Assembly: GCF_020215665.1 (NCBI RefSeq)
Contig: NZ_CP084061.1
Coordinates: 558,001-622,000, forward strand
DNA length: 64,000 bases
From: Blautia parvula
GTDB lineage: Bacteria > Bacillota > Clostridia > Lachnospirales > Lachnospiraceae
Reading direction: 5' to 3'
Every line of letters starts with the position of its first letter. Position 1 is the stretch's first letter. Below are positions 18,126-26,507 of this stretch, in pieces. Below the pieces are notes generated by a model. That model saw only the letters and a list, made by a program, of their open reading frames with translations, ran no database searches and was not told the origin of the DNA. The position numbers were made by a program, and so were the translations under genes.

Positions 18126-20054
18126 ATGTTCAAAGTGACTTTTAAATTTGAAAACGGCGAAGACGTCACAACTTTCGCCCAGGAAGGAGAAATCCTTTTA
18201 GAAGTAGCGAGAAAAACGAATGTGGCTATCGATGCCCCCTGTTCCGGCAATGCTTCCTGTGGTAAATGCAAGGTGAAGCTGGTGGCAGGTGAAATGAATT
18301 CTCCAAAGACCCGTCACATCTCCGATGAAGAGTATGCAGAAGGTTGGAGACTGGCATGTGTGAGCAAGCTGACAGGTGATGTGGAGGTACAGGTACCCGA
18401 CATTGCATCCGCTTACAGGAGCCGGATGAAAGTCGCAGATTTGAGTTCCAAAGAGGAGATTGCCATATTTGATCAGGCAAAATCCGATGTGGAAGCAGCA
18501 GGAATTACCTTGAAAAACAGTCTGGATATTATCCATGTGACTATGGATGAACCGACTCTGGACGATACCATGCCGGACAATGAACGTCTGATGCGTGCGA
18601 TTAAAAGGGAAACCGGTGTAAAAAGAGTGCGTCTGCCTTATTCTGCACTGCGGAAGATTTCCGTTGTTTTCCGTGAAAATCATTTTGATGTACAGTGTAT
18701 TGTGCGCAGGACAGCAAATGATATTTTTGTGTATGACGTTTACGGCAGAGATGAAAAAGTAGTAATCGGCGGTTTGGCTATTGATATCGGTACAACCACG
18801 GTATCTGCACTGCTGGTCAATATGCAGACAGGTGAGATCCTTGGGAAAGCTTCAGCCGGAAACGGTCAGATTCGCTATGGCGCGGATGTTATCAACCGTA
18901 TTATCGAGTCTATGAAACCGGGCGGAAGCGAGAAGCTGCAGGATGCAGTGGTGAATGAGACGATCAATCCTATGATTGAGCAGATGTGCCGCTCCTGTGG
19001 ATTCAGCCCCCTGCACATATACCGTATGTGCATTGCATCCAACACTACCATGAACCATCTGCTGACAGGAATGAATGGTGATCCAATCCGTATGGAACCA
19101 TATATTCCTACCTTTTATAAAACAAATTCACTGTTTGCTTCTGATATCGGAATCAGAGTAAATCCGGATGCCCATATTATACTGGCACCGAATATCGGCA
19201 GTTATGTGGGCGGAGATATCACAGCAGGTACTTTGGTAAGTATGCTGTGGAATCGTCCTGAATTTTCTCTGTTTATTGATCTGGGTACCAACGGCGAGCT
19301 TGTATTCGGCAATTCTGATTTTATGATGAGCTGCGCCTGCTCTGCGGGACCTGCTTTTGAAGGCGGGGATATCAGCTGCGGTATGCGTGCGACGGACGGC
19401 GCGATCGAGGCATGTACCATTGATGCGGAAACGATGGAGCCCAGCTACTCTATTATCGGAGATGAGGGTGAGAAACCCATCGGTCTGTGTGGTTCCGGTA
19501 TCATTGATGTGATCAGCGAATTGTTCCGAACCGGTATTATCAATCCGAAAGGAAAGTTTGTCCGGGAAGGAAAACGTGTCCGCCATGATGAGTATGGCAT
19601 GGGCAGCTATGTGCTCGCATTCGAGGAAGAGTCGGGCACTGTCAAGGAAGTGGAGATTAATGAGGTGGATATTGATAACTTTATACGGGCAAAAGGTGCT
19701 ATCTTCTCAGCCATCCGTACCATGCTTGTCTCTCTTGACTTTGATATCTCCATGATTGACGATGTTTATGTAGCCGGTGGAATCGGCAGCGGCATCAATA
19801 TGAAAAATGCCGTGAGAATCGGTATGTTTCCGGATATTCCTCTGGAGAAATTCCATTACATTGGAAATTCTTCTTTGTCCGGCGCATATACCATGCTTCT
19901 GTCAAAGGAAGCAGAGCAGAAATGTTATGAGATCGCGTCCAATATGACGTACCTGGAACTTTCCACTGTACCGAGTTATATGGATGAGTTTGTAGCATGT
20001 TGTTTTATACCACATACGGATACGTCCCTGTTTCCGTCTGTAACAGAGCAGTAG
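18126..20054 (+). CDS. acsV: Reductive activator of corrinoid protein (RACo/AcsV)
   Basis: A 642-aa protein with an N-terminal plant-type [2Fe-2S] ferredoxin domain (C39-X5-C45-X2-C48-X29-C78). A linker follows, then a C-terminal actin-like ATPase domain (DUF4445) beginning near residue 218 with LAIDIGTTTVSALLV and continuing with FIDLGTNGELVFGN and CGSGIIDVISELF. RACo uses ATP to reduce CFeSP that has been oxidised to Co(II). The spacer from acsE (85 nt) holds a strong hairpin; RBS AAAGG. Length fits characterised RACo (~630-640). Confidence 0.93.
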   Translation: MFKVTFKFENGEDVTTFAQEGEILLEVARKTNVAIDAPCSGNASCGKCKVKLVAGEMNSPKTRHISDEEYAEGWRLACVSKLTGDVEVQVPDIASAYRSRMKVADLSSKEEIAIFDQAKSDVEAAGITLKNSLDIIHVTMDEPTLDDTMPDNERLMRAIKRETGVKRVRLPYSALRKISVVFRENHFDVQCIVRRTANDIFVYDVYGRDEKVVIGGLAIDIGTTTVSALLVNMQTGEILGKASAGNGQIRYGADVINRIIESMKPGGSEKLQDAVVNETINPMIEQMCRSCGFSPLHIYRMCIASNTTMNHLLTGMNGDPIRMEPYIPTFYKTNSLFASDIGIRVNPDAHIILAPNIGSYVGGDITAGTLVSMLWNRPEFSLFIDLGTNGELVFGNSDFMMSCACSAGPAFEGGDISCGMRATDGAIEACTIDAETMEPSYSIIGDEGEKPIGLCGSGIIDVISELFRTGIINPKGKFVREGKRVRHDEYGMGSYVLAFEEESGTVKEVEINEVDIDNFIRAKGAIFSAIRTMLVSLDFDISMIDDVYVAGGIGSGINMKNAVRIGMFPDIPLEKFHYIGNSSLSGAYTMLLSKEAEQKCYEIASNMTYLELSTVPSYMDEFVACCFIPHTDTSLFPSVTEQ

Positions 20055-20113
20055 AAGGTACGCTTGGCGGATCCGTTATTGCAGCGAATAAATAGACTGA
20101 CTGAGGTGAAGAG

Positions 20114-20764
20114 ATGAATTTTGAATACGCAAAGGACAGTAAAGAGCAGCGTCCTTATGAACATTATCTGAACGCATACAGAGAGATGGACCCGAAAGAA
20201 ATCAGCGGGCGAACCGGTATTCCTTACGATGAGGAAAAAGGGCTTTTTACCGTGAAACTGATGGGAAGTACCTACCAGGTGTCTTTTCCGGATTATGAAA
20301 TTCATCACGTGGAGGATTCCATTGGGGTATATCCGCTGGAGGACGCCATGAATGCCAAGATTCTCATTGTCCGCTTTTTGACAGAGAGAAGCGCAGCACC
20401 TGCATCAGGGAAATTTCTTACCTATCATGATGTTCCCTGGGGTGAGGTTTACTTCAGACAGTTCCAGGGCAGATGTCTGTTTCGGCTGGCATTTGGCTAT
20501 GGAAATAAGCTTTCTGTGTTCCGTAAGATTATGGAACATTTGGGAGCAGAAAAATGTGCAGAGGGAGACTGTTCCTATAAACTGGAATTTATGGACAATC
20601 TGCATGTAAAGTTTATCTTGTGGGAAGGGGATGACGAATTTCAGCCTTCCGCACAGATATTGTTTTCTGATAATTTTGCTGTCACATTTGCCGCGGAGGA
20701 TTTGGCGGTTGTGGGCGATATCAGTATCAACATGATGAAAGCATTAGAAAAAAAGTTGTCTTAA
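20114..20764 (+). CDS. DUF3786 domain-containing protein
   Basis: A 216-aa soluble protein resembling the DUF3786 family (N-terminal YEHYLNAYREMDPKEIS..TGIPYDEEKGLFTVKLMG, mid VPWGEVYFRQFQGRCLFRLA, C-terminal DNLHVKFILWEGDDEFQPSAQILFSDN). No catalytic motif, membrane segment or cysteine cluster is evident. As far as I recall, this family turns up in anaerobes beside corrinoid or CODH genes, and here it sits between acsV and the folate transporter. That context suggests a role in corrinoid or folate C1 chemistry, such as chaperone or activation partner, but no function is established. RBS GAGGTGAAGAG just upstream. Confidence 0.82.
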   Translation: MNFEYAKDSKEQRPYEHYLNAYREMDPKEISGRTGIPYDEEKGLFTVKLMGSTYQVSFPDYEIHHVEDSIGVYPLEDAMNAKILIVRFLTERSAAPASGKFLTYHDVPWGEVYFRQFQGRCLFRLAFGYGNKLSVFRKIMEHLGAEKCAEGDCSYKLEFMDNLHVKFILWEGDDEFQPSAQILFSDNFAVTFAAEDLAVVGDISINMMKALEKKLS

Positions 20765-20777
20765 AAAAGATTGTTAT

Positions 20778-20876
20778 AGTAGAGTAGGTATTACGCGTTA
20801 AGTGTCATGGGATGGGAAGTTGTCCATGAACGAAGGCAGCCAAAGGCTCCACGATGTAATATTGCGTCCGCTACTA
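20778..20876 (+). promoter_or_regulatory. Tetrahydrofolate (THF/folT) riboswitch aptamer
   Basis: The sequence carries the folT-motif core: GAGTAGGTATTACGCGTTAAGT, GGGATGGGAAGTTG, ACGAAGGC and TGCGTCCGCTACTAC, in the right order. P1 pairs GTAG near 20780-20787 with CTACTAC at 20871-20877. P2 pairs GTATTAC with GTAATAT. P3 pairs CATGG with CCATG. It precedes a folate ECF transporter gene, its classic target. A TATAGT box near 20775 could be a weak promoter, but transcription from the acs operon would also pass through it. Confidence 0.92.
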
Positions 20877-20945
20877 CATTAAAGGCAGATATGAATTCTT
20901 CTCTTTGGTGTAGTAAACTACTATGCCATAAGTACATAACGAGAA

Positions 20946-20964
20946 GGGACAGTTATGCTGTCCC
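20946..20964 (+). promoter_or_regulatory. Hairpin in the THF riboswitch expression platform
   Basis: GGGACAG (20946-20952) pairs perfectly with CTGTCCC (20958-20964), 20 nt before the folT RBS (AAGGAGG). There is no T-run after it, which favours control of translation or RNA stability over transcription termination. Confidence 0.45.
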
Positions 20965-20998
20965 CGGGAGACAACAGATGAAGGAGGATTTATATCTG

Positions 20999-21559
20999 AT
21001 GAAAAAAGTGAATAATGTAAAAGTTTTGGCATTTACGGGTGTTCTGGTAGCAATGAGTATCATTCTGACCAGGCTGGTCGCAATCCCTATCGGTACCAGT
21101 ATTCGGCTCACCGTAGGTCAGACGCCTGTATATCTCTGCGGCTTTTGGTTTGGCCCTTTGGTAGGGGGAATCTGCGGCTTTTTATCTGATTTCCTTGGGG
21201 CGATCCTACAGGGGTATGCACCGAATCCCATGATTTCTGTCACTGCTATTCTGGCTGGTGTGCTGCCGGGTCTGTTTCGTCATTTTTATACAAAGAAACT
21301 GGAAATCTGGCATGTGCTTGCAGTGATTGTTGTTCATGGAATCGTTGGTTCTCTTGGATTTACATGTCTGGGACTTCATATGTACTACGGAACGCCGTGG
21401 GTAGTTTTGTATGCCCAGAGACTGGTTCAGACACCGCTTCTGGTCGCACTGAATACGCTGCTGGTGTTCTTCCTCTATAAGAGTCCTCTGACAGCTATGG
21501 TAAATAAGAGCACCATGGTGAAAAATGGGCCTGTAAATGTGACTGACCATGCAAAATGA
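20999..21559 (+). CDS. folT: Folate ECF transporter S component FolT
   Basis: A 186-aa integral membrane protein of the ECF S-component type. About five or six hydrophobic segments are visible, with the folate/QueT-like motifs RLTVGQTPVYLCGFWFGPLVGGICGFLSDFLGA and GYAPNPMISVTAILAGVLPG. It binds folate and docks with a shared EcfAAT module, which is not in this window. The ATG at 20999 (MKKVNNVKVLAFTGVLVAM) is chosen because it follows AAGGAGG and starts like the family. The longer frame back to 20807 would begin inside the riboswitch. A short hairpin (ATCCC/GGGAT) followed by TTTATAT lies right at the stop. Confidence 0.9.
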   Translation: MKKVNNVKVLAFTGVLVAMSIILTRLVAIPIGTSIRLTVGQTPVYLCGFWFGPLVGGICGFLSDFLGAILQGYAPNPMISVTAILAGVLPGLFRHFYTKKLEIWHVLAVIVVHGIVGSLGFTCLGLHMYYGTPWVVLYAQRLVQTPLLVALNTLLVFFLYKSPLTAMVNKSTMVKNGPVNVTDHAK

Positions 21560-21626
21560 TCCCCTAAAGGGATTTTATATAAAGCCGGAGAAATTCGGCA
21601 ATGAAAGAAAGAGAGGTATGTGAGAG

Positions 21627-22256
21627 ATGGGATTTTCAACTGTACCATGTAATGAATTTGTAGAAGTACTGGCATCAAAAGCACCGGTTCCGGGCGGCGG
21701 CGGAGCATCTGCTCTGGTTGGCGCTGTGGGAACAGCCCTTGGCAATATGGTGGGCAGCTTGACTGTGGGCAAGAAAAAGTATGCAGAAGTGGAAGACGAG
21801 ATGTGGGAGCTGAAAAAGAAATGTGACGCCCTGCAGAAGGATTTCTTACGTCTGATTGAGAGAGATGCAGAGGTGTTTGAGCCCCTGTCAAAAGCATATG
21901 GTATGCCTCGTGCAACAGAGGAAGAGAAGGCTGAGAAAGCAAGAGTTATGGAAATCGTTTTAAAGGATGCCTGCTCTGTACCGATGGAAATTATGGAGAA
22001 GTGCTGTGAAGCGATTGAAGTGATCGTGGAATTTGCGGCAAAAGGTTCCACACTGGCAATCAGTGATGCGGGCGTTGGTGCAGCTTTCTGTAAAGCAGCT
22101 TTAAAGGGTGCCAGCCTGAATGTATATATTAACACAAAATCCATGGCTGACAGAGCTTATGCAGAAGAGCTGAATAAAAAAGCAGATGCAATGCTGGAGA
22201 AATATACGAAGATCGCTGACGAAACCTTTGACAGCGTGCTTTCCAGACTGAAATAA
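21627..22256 (+). CDS. fchA: Methenyl-THF cyclohydrolase (cyclodeaminase/cyclohydrolase family)
   Basis: A 209-aa protein of the FTCD_C family: CNEFVEVLASKAPVPGGGGASALVGAVGTALGNMVG near the N-terminus, then a long helical body (AEVEDEMWELKKKCDALQKDFLRLIERD) and ISDAGVGAAFCKAALKGA. In acetogens FchA converts formyl-THF to methenyl-THF; in other organisms the fold acts as formiminotransferase-cyclodeaminase. Context between FolT and FolD supports the C1 role. FolD also usually has cyclohydrolase activity, so the two overlap in function. Confidence 0.9.
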   Translation: MGFSTVPCNEFVEVLASKAPVPGGGGASALVGAVGTALGNMVGSLTVGKKKYAEVEDEMWELKKKCDALQKDFLRLIERDAEVFEPLSKAYGMPRATEEEKAEKARVMEIVLKDACSVPMEIMEKCCEAIEVIVEFAAKGSTLAISDAGVGAAFCKAALKGASLNVYINTKSMADRAYAEELNKKADAMLEKYTKIADETFDSVLSRLK

Positions 22257-22303
22257 TTGTTTGATACCTTATGTGACAGAAGCTGTGGCATAAGTTGCTG
22301 AGA

Positions 22304-22476
22304 GGTTACTATTCACGGCCAATGTCCCGCGAGGTGTTTTGCGAAGCAAAATCCCGAGTTAGCCAGCGCCAAAATGCAATTTATTGCATTTTGTACCCTA
22401 AAGGGCAGAACTGTGCATGGCGAAGCGTGCTACTGTTCATAGAACTGCGCTTTTTGCAGGGCTGTGAATAGTAACC
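22304..22476 (+). repeat. Hairpin-rich element with terminal inverted repeats (MITE-like)
   Basis: The 17-nt ends GGTTACTATTCACGGCC (22304-22320) and 22460-22476 are inverted repeats with one C/T difference. Inside are several hairpins: GTTTTGC/GCAAAAT (22336-22352) and an 11-bp stem CAAAATGCAAT (22370-22380 with 22383-22393), plus CCCT-type short stems. No coding frame is evident. A further imperfect inverted repeat (CTTATG..CATAAG, 22268-22294) lies just before. The element fills the fchA-folD gap and is probably transcribed as one large folded RNA. Confidence 0.7.
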
Positions 22477-22524
22477 TGAGTGCCCAAAGGGCAGGATAAA
22501 AAGATGCAGGAGGATTCATAGAGA

Positions 22525-23376
22525 ATGGCAAAAAGATTACTGGGTAAAGAAGTAACAGCAGCATTAAACGAGAGAATTAAAGCAGACGTGGCAGCACTGG
22601 AGGAAAAAGGTGTAAAACCAACTCTGTGCATAATCCGTGTAGGTGAAAATGAAAGTGATATTTCCTACGAGAGAGGTGCAACAAAACGCTGTGAAACACT
22701 TGGTGTTGCATGCGAGAAAATTCTGCTTCCGGCAGATGTAAGCCAGGAAGAACTTCTGGCAACGATTGACAAGGTGAATAAAGATGACAAGATCCATGGT
22801 GTACTTTTATTCCGTCCGCTGCCGAAACACCTGAACCAGTCCGTTATTGAAAATGCACTGGACCCGGCAAAAGATGTGGACTGCATGACCGATGGTTCCA
22901 TGTCAGGTGTATTTACAGGTAAGAACGTAGGTTTCCCGCCCTGTACCCCTCAGGCTTGTATGGAAATCCTTGACTTTTACGGAATTGACTGCACAGGTAA
23001 AAAGGCAGTTGTTGTAGGCCGAAGCCTGGTAGTAGGAAAACCGGCAGCCATGATGCTGATCAAGAAAAACGCAACGGTTACTATCTGCCATACCAGAACT
23101 GTGGATATGCCTTCTGTAGTGAGAGAGGCAGATATCGTTATCGTTGCTGCAGGACGCGCAGGTGTTATTGACGATACCTATTTAAGTGCAGGACAGACAG
23201 TGATCGATGTTGGAATCAATGTGAACGCGGAAGGAAAACTCTGCGGAGATGTTGACTTTGAGAAAGCAGAGCCTGTTGTGGATGCTATTACTCCGGTTCC
23301 GGGCGGTGTTGGAAGTGTAACTACTTCTGTACTGGTTGGACATGTAGTGGAAGCTGCAAAACGTAAATTTGCTTAA
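22525..23376 (+). CDS. folD: Bifunctional methylene-THF dehydrogenase/methenyl-THF cyclohydrolase
   Basis: A 283-aa FolD. The catalytic Tyr/Lys region is ISYERGATKRCETLG (the family's usual YVxxKxKxxxxxG is replaced by YERGATKRCETLG, the Tyr being kept and Lys shifted to K-R context). Also present are FRPLPKHL, DPAKDVDCMT, the Rossmann motif VVGRSLVVGKPAA, and DVGINV and TPVPGGVG. It interconverts methenyl- and methylene-THF. It ends the C1 cluster and is followed by a strong terminator. RBS AGGAGG is 11 nt before the ATG. Confidence 0.92.
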   Translation: MAKRLLGKEVTAALNERIKADVAALEEKGVKPTLCIIRVGENESDISYERGATKRCETLGVACEKILLPADVSQEELLATIDKVNKDDKIHGVLLFRPLPKHLNQSVIENALDPAKDVDCMTDGSMSGVFTGKNVGFPPCTPQACMEILDFYGIDCTGKKAVVVGRSLVVGKPAAMMLIKKNATVTICHTRTVDMPSVVREADIVIVAAGRAGVIDDTYLSAGQTVIDVGINVNAEGKLCGDVDFEKAEPVVDAITPVPGGVGSVTTSVLVGHVVEAAKRKFA

Positions 23377-23402
23377 TACATAAATAAATAGTTAGTATAC
23401 AT

Positions 23403-23446
23403 GCCCCTGGAAATCCATATCTGTGGATTTCCGGGGGCTTTGTTCT
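23403..23446 (+). terminator. Intrinsic terminator of the acs/folate operon
   Basis: A 15-bp stem (23403-23417 with 23424-23438, one mismatch) containing GGAAATCC, followed by TTTGTTCTT. It closes the cluster that began at the 7409 promoter. Confidence 0.85.
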
Positions 23447-23500
23447 TGACTTTTCAGGCAGAAAGCAGTATGGTGCCCTATGATAACCTATGTGGTTATC
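23446..23500 (+). promoter_or_regulatory. Promoter and palindromic site upstream of the PLD-like gene
   Basis: TTGACT (23446-23451), a 17-nt spacer, then TATGGT (23469-23474). Just after the predicted start is an inverted repeat GATAACC (23482-23488)/GGTTATC (23494-23500), which could be an operator or a leader hairpin. The promoter overlaps the tail of the preceding terminator. Confidence 0.55.
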
Positions 23501-23528
23501 TTTACAAAAACAGTAAAGGGTGATAGAA

Positions 23529-24965
23529 ATGAGAAAGTTTAAAATTCGATGGCTGTTATTTATAGTTCTATTTTTCCTGGTCTATCTCGTAGCAGGAGCG
23601 GTGGGTCCGTTTGTCCATTATAAAAAGGTGTCAGAGGAGACAAAGAAGAACTTTTCCGTGTCAGAGTGCTACAGAGACCGCACAGGCGTGGACAGAGCGA
23701 TGCTGCTGGAGACAAATAAGAGCGCATGGGATGAGAGAATCCGGCTGTTTCATCAGGCAAAGGAGCGAATTGTACTTTCCACATTTGACATGAGAGATGG
23801 AAAGAGCACAAGGGACTTGCTGGCTGTTCTGTATCACAGGGCAGAGGAGGGAATCAGAATACAAATTCTGGTAGACGGGGTGAGCGGTACCATCCGTCTG
23901 GAGGGGAATGAGCTTTTTTATGCTCTTTCTTCCCATCCGAATGTGGAGATAAAAATATATAATAAACTGAATCTGGCAATGCCCTGGAAAACCCAGGGAA
24001 GAATGCATGATAAATACGTCATTGTGGATGAAATGGCCTATATTCTGGGCGGCAGGAATACCTTTGACTACTTTATCGGCGATTATCCAAATAAAAATAT
24101 GAGTTATGACAGGGAGGTACTGATATATAACACGAATCCAAAGCAGCGGGGAGAGGATGAAAGTTCCCTGTATCAGGTGGAGGCGTATTTCAGCCGCATG
24201 TGGGATAAAAAAGAGTGCAGGCTGTTTCATGATCAGGAAAACCTGAGGGAGGACCATAAGGTTAAGAGCATGATTGACATGCTGACCAAAAGATATGAAA
24301 AACTGAAAAAGGAAAATCCGGGTTTGTTCCGGGATTGTGATTACGGTGAGATGACCTGCGAAACAAACAAGGTGACTCTTCTTTCAAATCCAACGGGAAT
24401 CTATGGGAAGAAGCCGGTATTGTTTTATGAACTTTCCGAACTTATGAAGCAGGCAAAAGAAAGAGTGATCATCCATACTCCGTATGTGGTTCTGAACGGT
24501 TACATGAAGAGAGAACTGACAGAGATCGCGGGGCAGGTACCGGACAGCAGAATGGTCATCAATTCTGTAGAAAACGGTGACAATTTTATGGCATCCAGCG
24601 ATTATCTGTACAGGAAAAACGAGGTATTTAATACCGGTGTGCAGATTCTGGAATATGACGGCGGCGTATCTTATCACGGGAAATCTGTGGTGATTGATGA
24701 GGATATGTCTATTATCGGCTCCTATAATATGGACCTGCGCAGCACATATGTGGATACTGAGCTGATGCTGGCAGTACAGAGCAGGGAACTGACAGAGGAG
24801 TTGACCGGATATATGGAGGAGATGGAGAAGGACTGCAGGACCGTGACCGGACCTGATACCTATGAAGTACCTGAGCATATACAGGTGGAGGAGATCCCTT
24901 TCTGGAAAAAGGCTGCTATGCGTGTGGTCGGACTGATCATGCAGCCATTTCGCAGTATGGTGTAG
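23529..24965 (+). CDS. Membrane-anchored phospholipase D-like protein (cardiolipin synthase-type)
   Basis: A 478-aa protein with one N-terminal membrane segment (IRWLLFIVLFFLVYLVAGAVG) and two HKD motifs: MHDKYVIVDEMAYILGGRN (~residue 160) and YHGKSVVIDEDMSIIGSYNMD (~residue 380). Both catalytic sets are intact, as needed for a PLD fold. Such proteins make cardiolipin from phosphatidylglycerol or hydrolyse phospholipids; the substrate cannot be settled. ATG at 23529 follows AAAGGG by 8 nt; a GTG at 23520 lies within that RBS. It has its own promoter and no clear operon partner. Confidence 0.88.
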   Translation: MRKFKIRWLLFIVLFFLVYLVAGAVGPFVHYKKVSEETKKNFSVSECYRDRTGVDRAMLLETNKSAWDERIRLFHQAKERIVLSTFDMRDGKSTRDLLAVLYHRAEEGIRIQILVDGVSGTIRLEGNELFYALSSHPNVEIKIYNKLNLAMPWKTQGRMHDKYVIVDEMAYILGGRNTFDYFIGDYPNKNMSYDREVLIYNTNPKQRGEDESSLYQVEAYFSRMWDKKECRLFHDQENLREDHKVKSMIDMLTKRYEKLKKENPGLFRDCDYGEMTCETNKVTLLSNPTGIYGKKPVLFYELSELMKQAKERVIIHTPYVVLNGYMKRELTEIAGQVPDSRMVINSVENGDNFMASSDYLYRKNEVFNTGVQILEYDGGVSYHGKSVVIDEDMSIIGSYNMDLRSTYVDTELMLAVQSRELTEELTGYMEEMEKDCRTVTGPDTYEVPEHIQVEEIPFWKKAAMRVVGLIMQPFRSMV

Positions 24966-25086
24966 AGAATATCCGGGAAAAGTCAGGGGAGATTCCAATC
25001 TATGGTTTTCATGGAATCATCCCGGATGTATAATAGAACTATGAGAAGTGAATCGTGTGATGAATGCAGGGAGAGGAGTTGATATC

Positions 25087-26475
25087 ATGTCAATACGTGG
25101 TGCTGTTATGGTTCCCCATCCGCCGCTTATCATTCCGGAGGTGGGAAGGGGACAGGAGAAAGGGATTTCAGCTACAACAGCGGCATATGAGAAGGCCGCG
25201 CAGCATGTGGCGAAGCTCTGTCCGGATACGGTTGTGGTGACGACACCGCACACTGTCATGTATGCGGATTATTTCCATATCTCACCGGGAAGAGGAGCAT
25301 CCGGGGATTTCGGACAGTTCAGAGCAAAAGAGATCCGGATGGATGCAGAGTATGATTCAGAATTGCGCAGCTATCTGTGCAGACTTCTGGACAGGGATGG
25401 GTTTATGGCCGGAACCAGGGGGGAGCGCGACAGCAGGCTGGACCATGGGGCTATGATTCCCCTGTATTTTCTGAAGAAACAGAACGTCAGATGTAAGGTC
25501 CTTCGTATTGGACTGTCAGGACAGTCACTGGAAGCACATTATCGGCTGGGACAGTATATCAGCCGGGCCGCTGATGCGCTTCACAGAAATGTTGTCATGA
25601 TCGCCAGCGGAGATTTATCCCATAAGCTTTTGGAGAGTGGTCCTTATGGGTACCAAAAGGAGGGGCCGGAGTATGATGAAAGAATCATGCAGGTAATGGG
25701 AACCGGAAATTTCGGGGATCTCTTGGAATTCGGGGAGGAGTTCTGTGAGAAAGCAGCAGAGTGTGGGCACCGGTCTTTTGTCATCATGGCCGGGGCTTTG
25801 GATGGAAAAGCTGTAAACGTAAGGCGTTTGTCTTATGAAGGTCCGTTTGGCGTAGGATATGGAATCTGTACATATGAGGTTTCAGGTACGGATGAGAAAA
25901 GGCATTTTCTCAGTCAGTATGAAGAGATACAGAGACGAAAGCTGGAGAGTATGAGAGCATCCGAGGATGCCTATGTGAAGTTGGCAAGAAAATCCTTGGA
26001 GACTTATGTGAAAACAGGGAGAAAGACGGCGGTTTTGGAGAATCTTCCGGAAGAATTACGTTCCGGGCGTGCAGGTGTATTTGTCTCTCTGAAACTGCAC
26101 GGAAGGCTGCGCGGATGCATTGGAACAATTTCACCTGTGACAGATTCCATAGCGGAGGAGATTGTGGAGAATGCCGTAAGCGCCGGCTGCCGTGATCCCA
26201 GATTTTCACCTGTCAGGGAGGAGGAGCTTGACAGACTCGTCTACAGTGTGGATGTTCTGGGGGAAACAGAAGAAATTGCATCACCGGAGGAGCTGGATGT
26301 AAAGGAGTACGGCGTGATTGTGTCTAAGGGGAGAAAGAGAGGTCTCCTTCTTCCGAATCTGGAGGGCGTGGATACCGTGGAAGAACAGATATCCATTGCC
26401 ATGCAGAAAGCCGGTATCGATCATATGGAAGAGGGAATCAAGCTGGAAAGATTTCGGGTGACCAGACACAAGTGA
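25087..26475 (+). CDS. AmmeMemoRadiSam system protein B-A fusion (Memo + AMMECR1)
   Basis: A 462-aa protein joining two families. Residues ~1-270 are Memo/LigB-like (MVPHPPLIIPEVGRG, TPHTVMYADYF, SGDLSHKL, HRSFVIMAGALDG). Residues ~290-462 are AMMECR1-like (ARKSLETYV, GVFVSLKLHGRLRGCIGTI, SAGCRDPRF, YSVDVLG, GLLLPNLEGVDTVEEQI). The next gene is the matching radical SAM enzyme, so this is the AmmeMemoRadiSam module with components B and A fused in that order. The biochemical role of the module is not known. ATG at 25087 follows GGAGAGGAG. A TATAAT box at 25029 and a hairpin (ATCCGGGA/TCCCGGAT) lie upstream. Confidence 0.9.
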   Translation: MSIRGAVMVPHPPLIIPEVGRGQEKGISATTAAYEKAAQHVAKLCPDTVVVTTPHTVMYADYFHISPGRGASGDFGQFRAKEIRMDAEYDSELRSYLCRLLDRDGFMAGTRGERDSRLDHGAMIPLYFLKKQNVRCKVLRIGLSGQSLEAHYRLGQYISRAADALHRNVVMIASGDLSHKLLESGPYGYQKEGPEYDERIMQVMGTGNFGDLLEFGEEFCEKAAECGHRSFVIMAGALDGKAVNVRRLSYEGPFGVGYGICTYEVSGTDEKRHFLSQYEEIQRRKLESMRASEDAYVKLARKSLETYVKTGRKTAVLENLPEELRSGRAGVFVSLKLHGRLRGCIGTISPVTDSIAEEIVENAVSAGCRDPRFSPVREEELDRLVYSVDVLGETEEIASPEELDVKEYGVIVSKGRKRGLLLPNLEGVDTVEEQISIAMQKAGIDHMEEGIKLERFRVTRHK

Positions 26476-26507
26476 TAACAGGATGCGCATGAGTGCGGAG
26501 GAATCTT

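Noticed and set aside
20807-20998. A 64-codon N-terminal extension of FolT
   Set aside because: It would be translated from the THF aptamer itself, has no family similarity and lacks an RBS; the ATG at 20999 has AAGGAGG and the normal FolT start.
23403-23438. Terminal hairpin after folD as part of a mobile element
   Set aside because: It has a clean stem with a T-rich tail right after a stop codon, so it is an ordinary intrinsic terminator.
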